Source: an uncultured Thiotrichales bacterium (GTDB lineage: Bacteria; Pseudomonadota; Gammaproteobacteria; CAIRSR01). Taken from it: a DNA stretch of 32,735 bases. The position numbers were made by a program, and so were the translations under genes. The number at the start of each line of letters is the position of its first letter. Within the stretch, counting starts at the first letter, position 1. Under the pieces are notes generated by a model. It was not told the DNA's origin. It saw only the letters and a program-made list of their open reading frames with translations, and did not search any database. The stretch is taken from assembly GCA_903824965.1 (NCBI GenBank), contig CAIJYR010000075.1:1-32735 (forward strand). The letters run 5' to 3'. Of this stretch, positions 30,090 to 32,735 are shown one piece after another.

Positions 30090-30140
30090 TGGCTAAGCCT
30101 CCCCAACCTAAAGCCAGGGAATTATCGCAGTCTCACGTTG
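30090..30140 (+). repeat. IS200/IS605-end-like element, copy 2 (degenerate hairpin)
   Basis: ctaaagccagggaattatcgcagtctcacgttga matches the 8425-8458 element at 29/34 positions by eye. Confidence 0.55.
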
Positions 30141-30432
30141 AACCGTCAGGCGGGGACGCGTGGGCCAACATGTATTCGCGCACTACTGCATTCATTCTGG
30201 TTTGATACCCTCGCTCTCCCCCTTCACACTGGCGGAACCAGTACACCACGTCAGCATCGAAGCGAACGGTTAGCTGCTGTTTGATCGGGCGAAACATGCC
30301 ACGTCTGGCATTCGACCAATCCAGCTTCTCTGGCATGTCCGACAGGTCTATCTGTTCGTCGGGCATATGCTCCAGCGCCTTCAACTGTTCCTGTTGCTCC
30401 TGCGTGAGGGTTTTATAGTCTCCTGTTTTCAT
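30133..30432 (-). CDS. brnA: BrnA family antitoxin
   Basis: MPEKLDWSNARRGMFRPIKQQLTVRFDADVVYWFRQCEGGERGYQTRMNAVVREYM. Confidence 0.88.
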   Translation of the reverse strand: MKTGDYKTLTQEQQEQLKALEHMPDEQIDLSDMPEKLDWSNARRGMFRPIKQQLTVRFDADVVYWFRQCEGGERGYQTRMNAVVREYMLAHASPPDGST

Positions 30433-30703
30433 TATATTTTTTCCTTTCCTGAGGGGTCGCTTTACGGGCACTGATGATCCTGCCTTCTTCGCTGTTTTCT
30501 TGTTCTCACCAGGCCAATACGACAAAAAGCGTCGTCCCGTTGATCTGGCATAAAACATCCCAGCGATCCCCATCTTGATGCAGATCAGGGTCGATCAACG
30601 CATGCGGATCGTCTAGAGCTAGCGCAGCGACCCCAAACGAGAGCTTATGCTTCCGGAGGTTTGCTGCCGCTTTCTGTTCGTCCCAAATCCACCGCAACGC
30701 CAC
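30413..30703 (-). pseudogene. brnT: BrnT family toxin interrupted by an in-frame TGA
   Basis: WIWDEQKAAANLRKHKLSFGVAALALDDPHALIDPDLHQDGDRWDVLCQINGTTLFVVLAW-TGA-EQENSEEGRIISARKATPQERKKYNENRRL-TAA, all in one frame; TGA at 30506-30508. Confidence 0.88.
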
Positions 30704-30717
30704 CTCCTACTCAATGT

Positions 30718-30735
30718 AACTACAAGAATGTAGTT
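30718..30735. promoter_or_regulatory. Inverted repeat upstream of brnT, candidate BrnA operator
   Basis: aactaca-agaa-tgtagtt perfect 7-bp arms, 15 bp upstream of the annotated brnT start. Confidence 0.55.
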
Positions 30736-30866
30736 CTTTGTATGCTGAGAGTCAAGGGACAGGAACCCACTTCGTCGCTACAATATAGAGCCACCGCTGC
30801 ACTCGATGAACTGTAGCATGGCCCCAGGGAAACATGGGAATATTGTAAAACACAGGTGACCATACA

Positions 30867-31247
30867 ATGCCCATCACCTCCCCCCCATCGACCACTACGC
30901 GCGGCAGAGAGGCCGAGGAAAAGGCGTGCCGTTTTTTAGAAGCGAAGGGATTGCGCTTTGTTGCACGGAATTATCGCGCACCCTGTGGTGAAATCGATTT
31001 GATTCTGCACGATGGGATGGCGCTGGTCTTCGTAGAAGTGCGGTTGCGTCGTCCCTCGCGCTTTGGGGATGCCATCGAGAGTGTTACCCCCCGCAAACGC
31101 GCCCGAATGACCGCCACAGCCGCTCATTATTTGCAACGACACCCCACGTTGGCGAATCGGCCCTGTCGTTTCGACGTGGTTGCCTTCACCGGAACCGACA
31201 TCACCACTACCGATCCGCATTGGTTGAAAGGGGCTTTCGGGGTATAA
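30867..31247 (+). CDS. YraN/UPF0102 family endonuclease-like protein
   Basis: GREAEEKACRFLEAKGLRFVARNYRAPCGEIDLILHDGMALVFVEVRLR...FDVVAF. Confidence 0.93.
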   Translation: MPITSPPSTTTRGREAEEKACRFLEAKGLRFVARNYRAPCGEIDLILHDGMALVFVEVRLRRPSRFGDAIESVTPRKRARMTATAAHYLQRHPTLANRPCRFDVVAFTGTDITTTDPHWLKGAFGV

Positions 31248-31267
31248 ATGCGTTTCGCGAAACGGTT

Positions 31268-32662
31268 CTAGCACAGCAGTTCTAATGCCTGTTCGATGTA
31301 TGTATTGAGCTTTTCCAGGGAGGCAGCAGCCTCCTCCCAAGCACCTACCTCCACCTGTCCCTGAATGCGAAGTGCCTGCGTGCTGATGCGGGTGGCTCCA
31401 ATGTCAGCGGCAAGCAGGGCTAGTCTGCCAATTTCTTGTACGGTTTGGGTGGTATTTTTACTGTCCAATGCTTTGTGCAATCCCTGTATTCCCTTGGGAG
31501 CAGCACCTTGAAACGCCTCTTTGCATCGGATCCAGGTTTCGGGATCGGTCTCTACGGGATCTAGCTGCATTTTTTTGATGGGTTTTGCTCTGATTTTCAG
31601 GAACGGTTCGACCGCCTTGAGCAATTCATGAGGGCGATACGGTTTCCTGAGATAACCCGTCATGCCAACCTGATGACATTGCTCTTGATCGGAAATCATG
31701 GCAGAAGCAGTGACGGCAATAATCGGAATGTTCGGATTGAGGATCTCAGACGTTGTACCCTCACGAATGTGCATGGTTGCTTCGAAACCGTCCATGACGG
31801 GCATTTGTAGATCCATGAGGATGAGGTCAAAGACCACTTTCTTTTCTTTCAGAATGTGCAGTGCTTCTTCGCCGTGGTTGGCCAGCGTGACAAGATGACC
31901 CGCCTGAGAGAGGATCGTTGTTGCTAGGCGCTGGTTGGTGACCAAATCTTCGACCAATAAAATCTGCAAAGGCAAAACATCTGTTCTAGGTTTGATCGCC
32001 AATTCAGGGGAGGCTTGTTGCTCAGGGGCGGTTTTGCCCAACAATTGGTTGATCCGATTGAGCCATTGGAAGCGTCGCACAGGTTTCTTCAGCGAAAGCG
32101 CGTTCTGTAACCAGCCAGATTTTCTGACAGAGGCAATGCTCATGTTGGTCGGCAATAATACGACCGGAGGAGTGCGGCATCCAGCATCTGCATACTGTGC
32201 TTCGGGATCAGGCCATTCTTCCCGCAAAAGCACTTCGTCGATCAATACGACATCAAAAGGTCGATTCTTGTCCTTAGCTTCTTGCAAGGCAGCGAGCAAA
32301 CGTGGCCCGTCCGAGCATTCTGCAAAGGTTCCCCCAAAGCCAATCACCATCTTCTTGAGAATAGACAAGCCGACAGGGTGTGCTTCTCCAAGGAGAATGT
32401 GTATTCCGGTCAGCGGCTTCTGTGGGAATCGGTCATCATGGGTGCCGCGATCTTCTTTGCCGGGTCGTGCATTGTCTCGCTGGCTGATACCGAACTTTAC
32501 GGTAAAGTGAAAAGTGCTCCCTTGTGCAAGGCTGCTCTCGACCCAAAGCTTTCCACCCATCATGCAGACCAAATGTTGACAAATACTAAGACCCAGGCCA
32601 GTTCCCCCGTATTTGCGCGAGGTAGAATTATCAGCCTGGGTAAAATGCTCAAAAATCATACC
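31268..32662 (-). pseudogene. C-terminal part of a hybrid histidine kinase (HATPase G-box end, receiver-like, receiver, HPt-like), 5' truncated by the terminal repeat
   Basis: GMIFEHFTQADNSTSRKYGGTGLGLSICQHL; ILLVEDLVTNQRLA...FDLILMDLQMPVMDGFEA; no H-box or N-box before the repeat. Confidence 0.85.
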
Positions 32663-32735
32663 TAACCCAAGTTGCCACCTATGACCACCATCAGAATCCT
32701 TCCAAGAGGTAATGGATTAATGTAGCCTTATAGTA
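32663..32735. repeat. Right copy of the 73-bp inverted repeat
   Basis: Exact reverse complement of 11-83. Confidence 0.95.

Noticed and set aside
30133-30573. 146-aa extended BrnA ORF starting in the toxin region
   Set aside because: The upstream part is an alternative frame of brnT; the ATG at 30432 with overlap to brnT is more plausible.

Overview
The window is about 32.7 kb of mostly housekeeping bacterial chromosome. Gene content suggests a chemolithoautotrophic proteobacterium, probably beta- or acidithiobacillus-like; this is inferred, not tested. Recognisable genes: purA; mshE-mshG (MSHA/type II secretion-like ATPase and inner-membrane platform); a YjfB-like motility protein; a form I RuBisCO large subunit (cbbL) divergent from a signal-peptide-bearing beta-carbonic anhydrase; a tonB-algH-ruvX-pyrR-proB block; a pteridine reductase-like SDR; a ctaA-sco-coxB-thiE-like cluster; msbA-exbD-exbB-rluB; a MidA-type methyltransferase; ygiQ; panD; a DUF3579-like gene; a GT4 glycosyltransferase; a brnTA toxin-antitoxin pair; yraN; and a truncated hybrid histidine kinase. 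The observations most worth checking are: (1) cbbL has no adjacent cbbS and is closed by its own terminator; (2) the acyltransferase-3 N-terminus is fused in frame to an IS630-type transposase that has lost its DNA-binding N-terminus; (3) brnT carries an in-frame TGA, with the rest of the toxin still readable downstream; (4) the window is bounded by a perfect 73-bp inverted repeat that truncates a different gene at each end; (5) TAAA-loop hairpins resembling IS200/IS605 ends occur three times, and one of them encodes the C-terminus of MsbA; (6) several genes contain in-frame 9/12/15-bp tandem repeats; (7) a TAAGGGT palindrome/direct-repeat array lies over a promoter-like sequence. I did not find a clear multi-gene, previously undescribed system. 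All family calls come from reading the supplied translations, with no database search.
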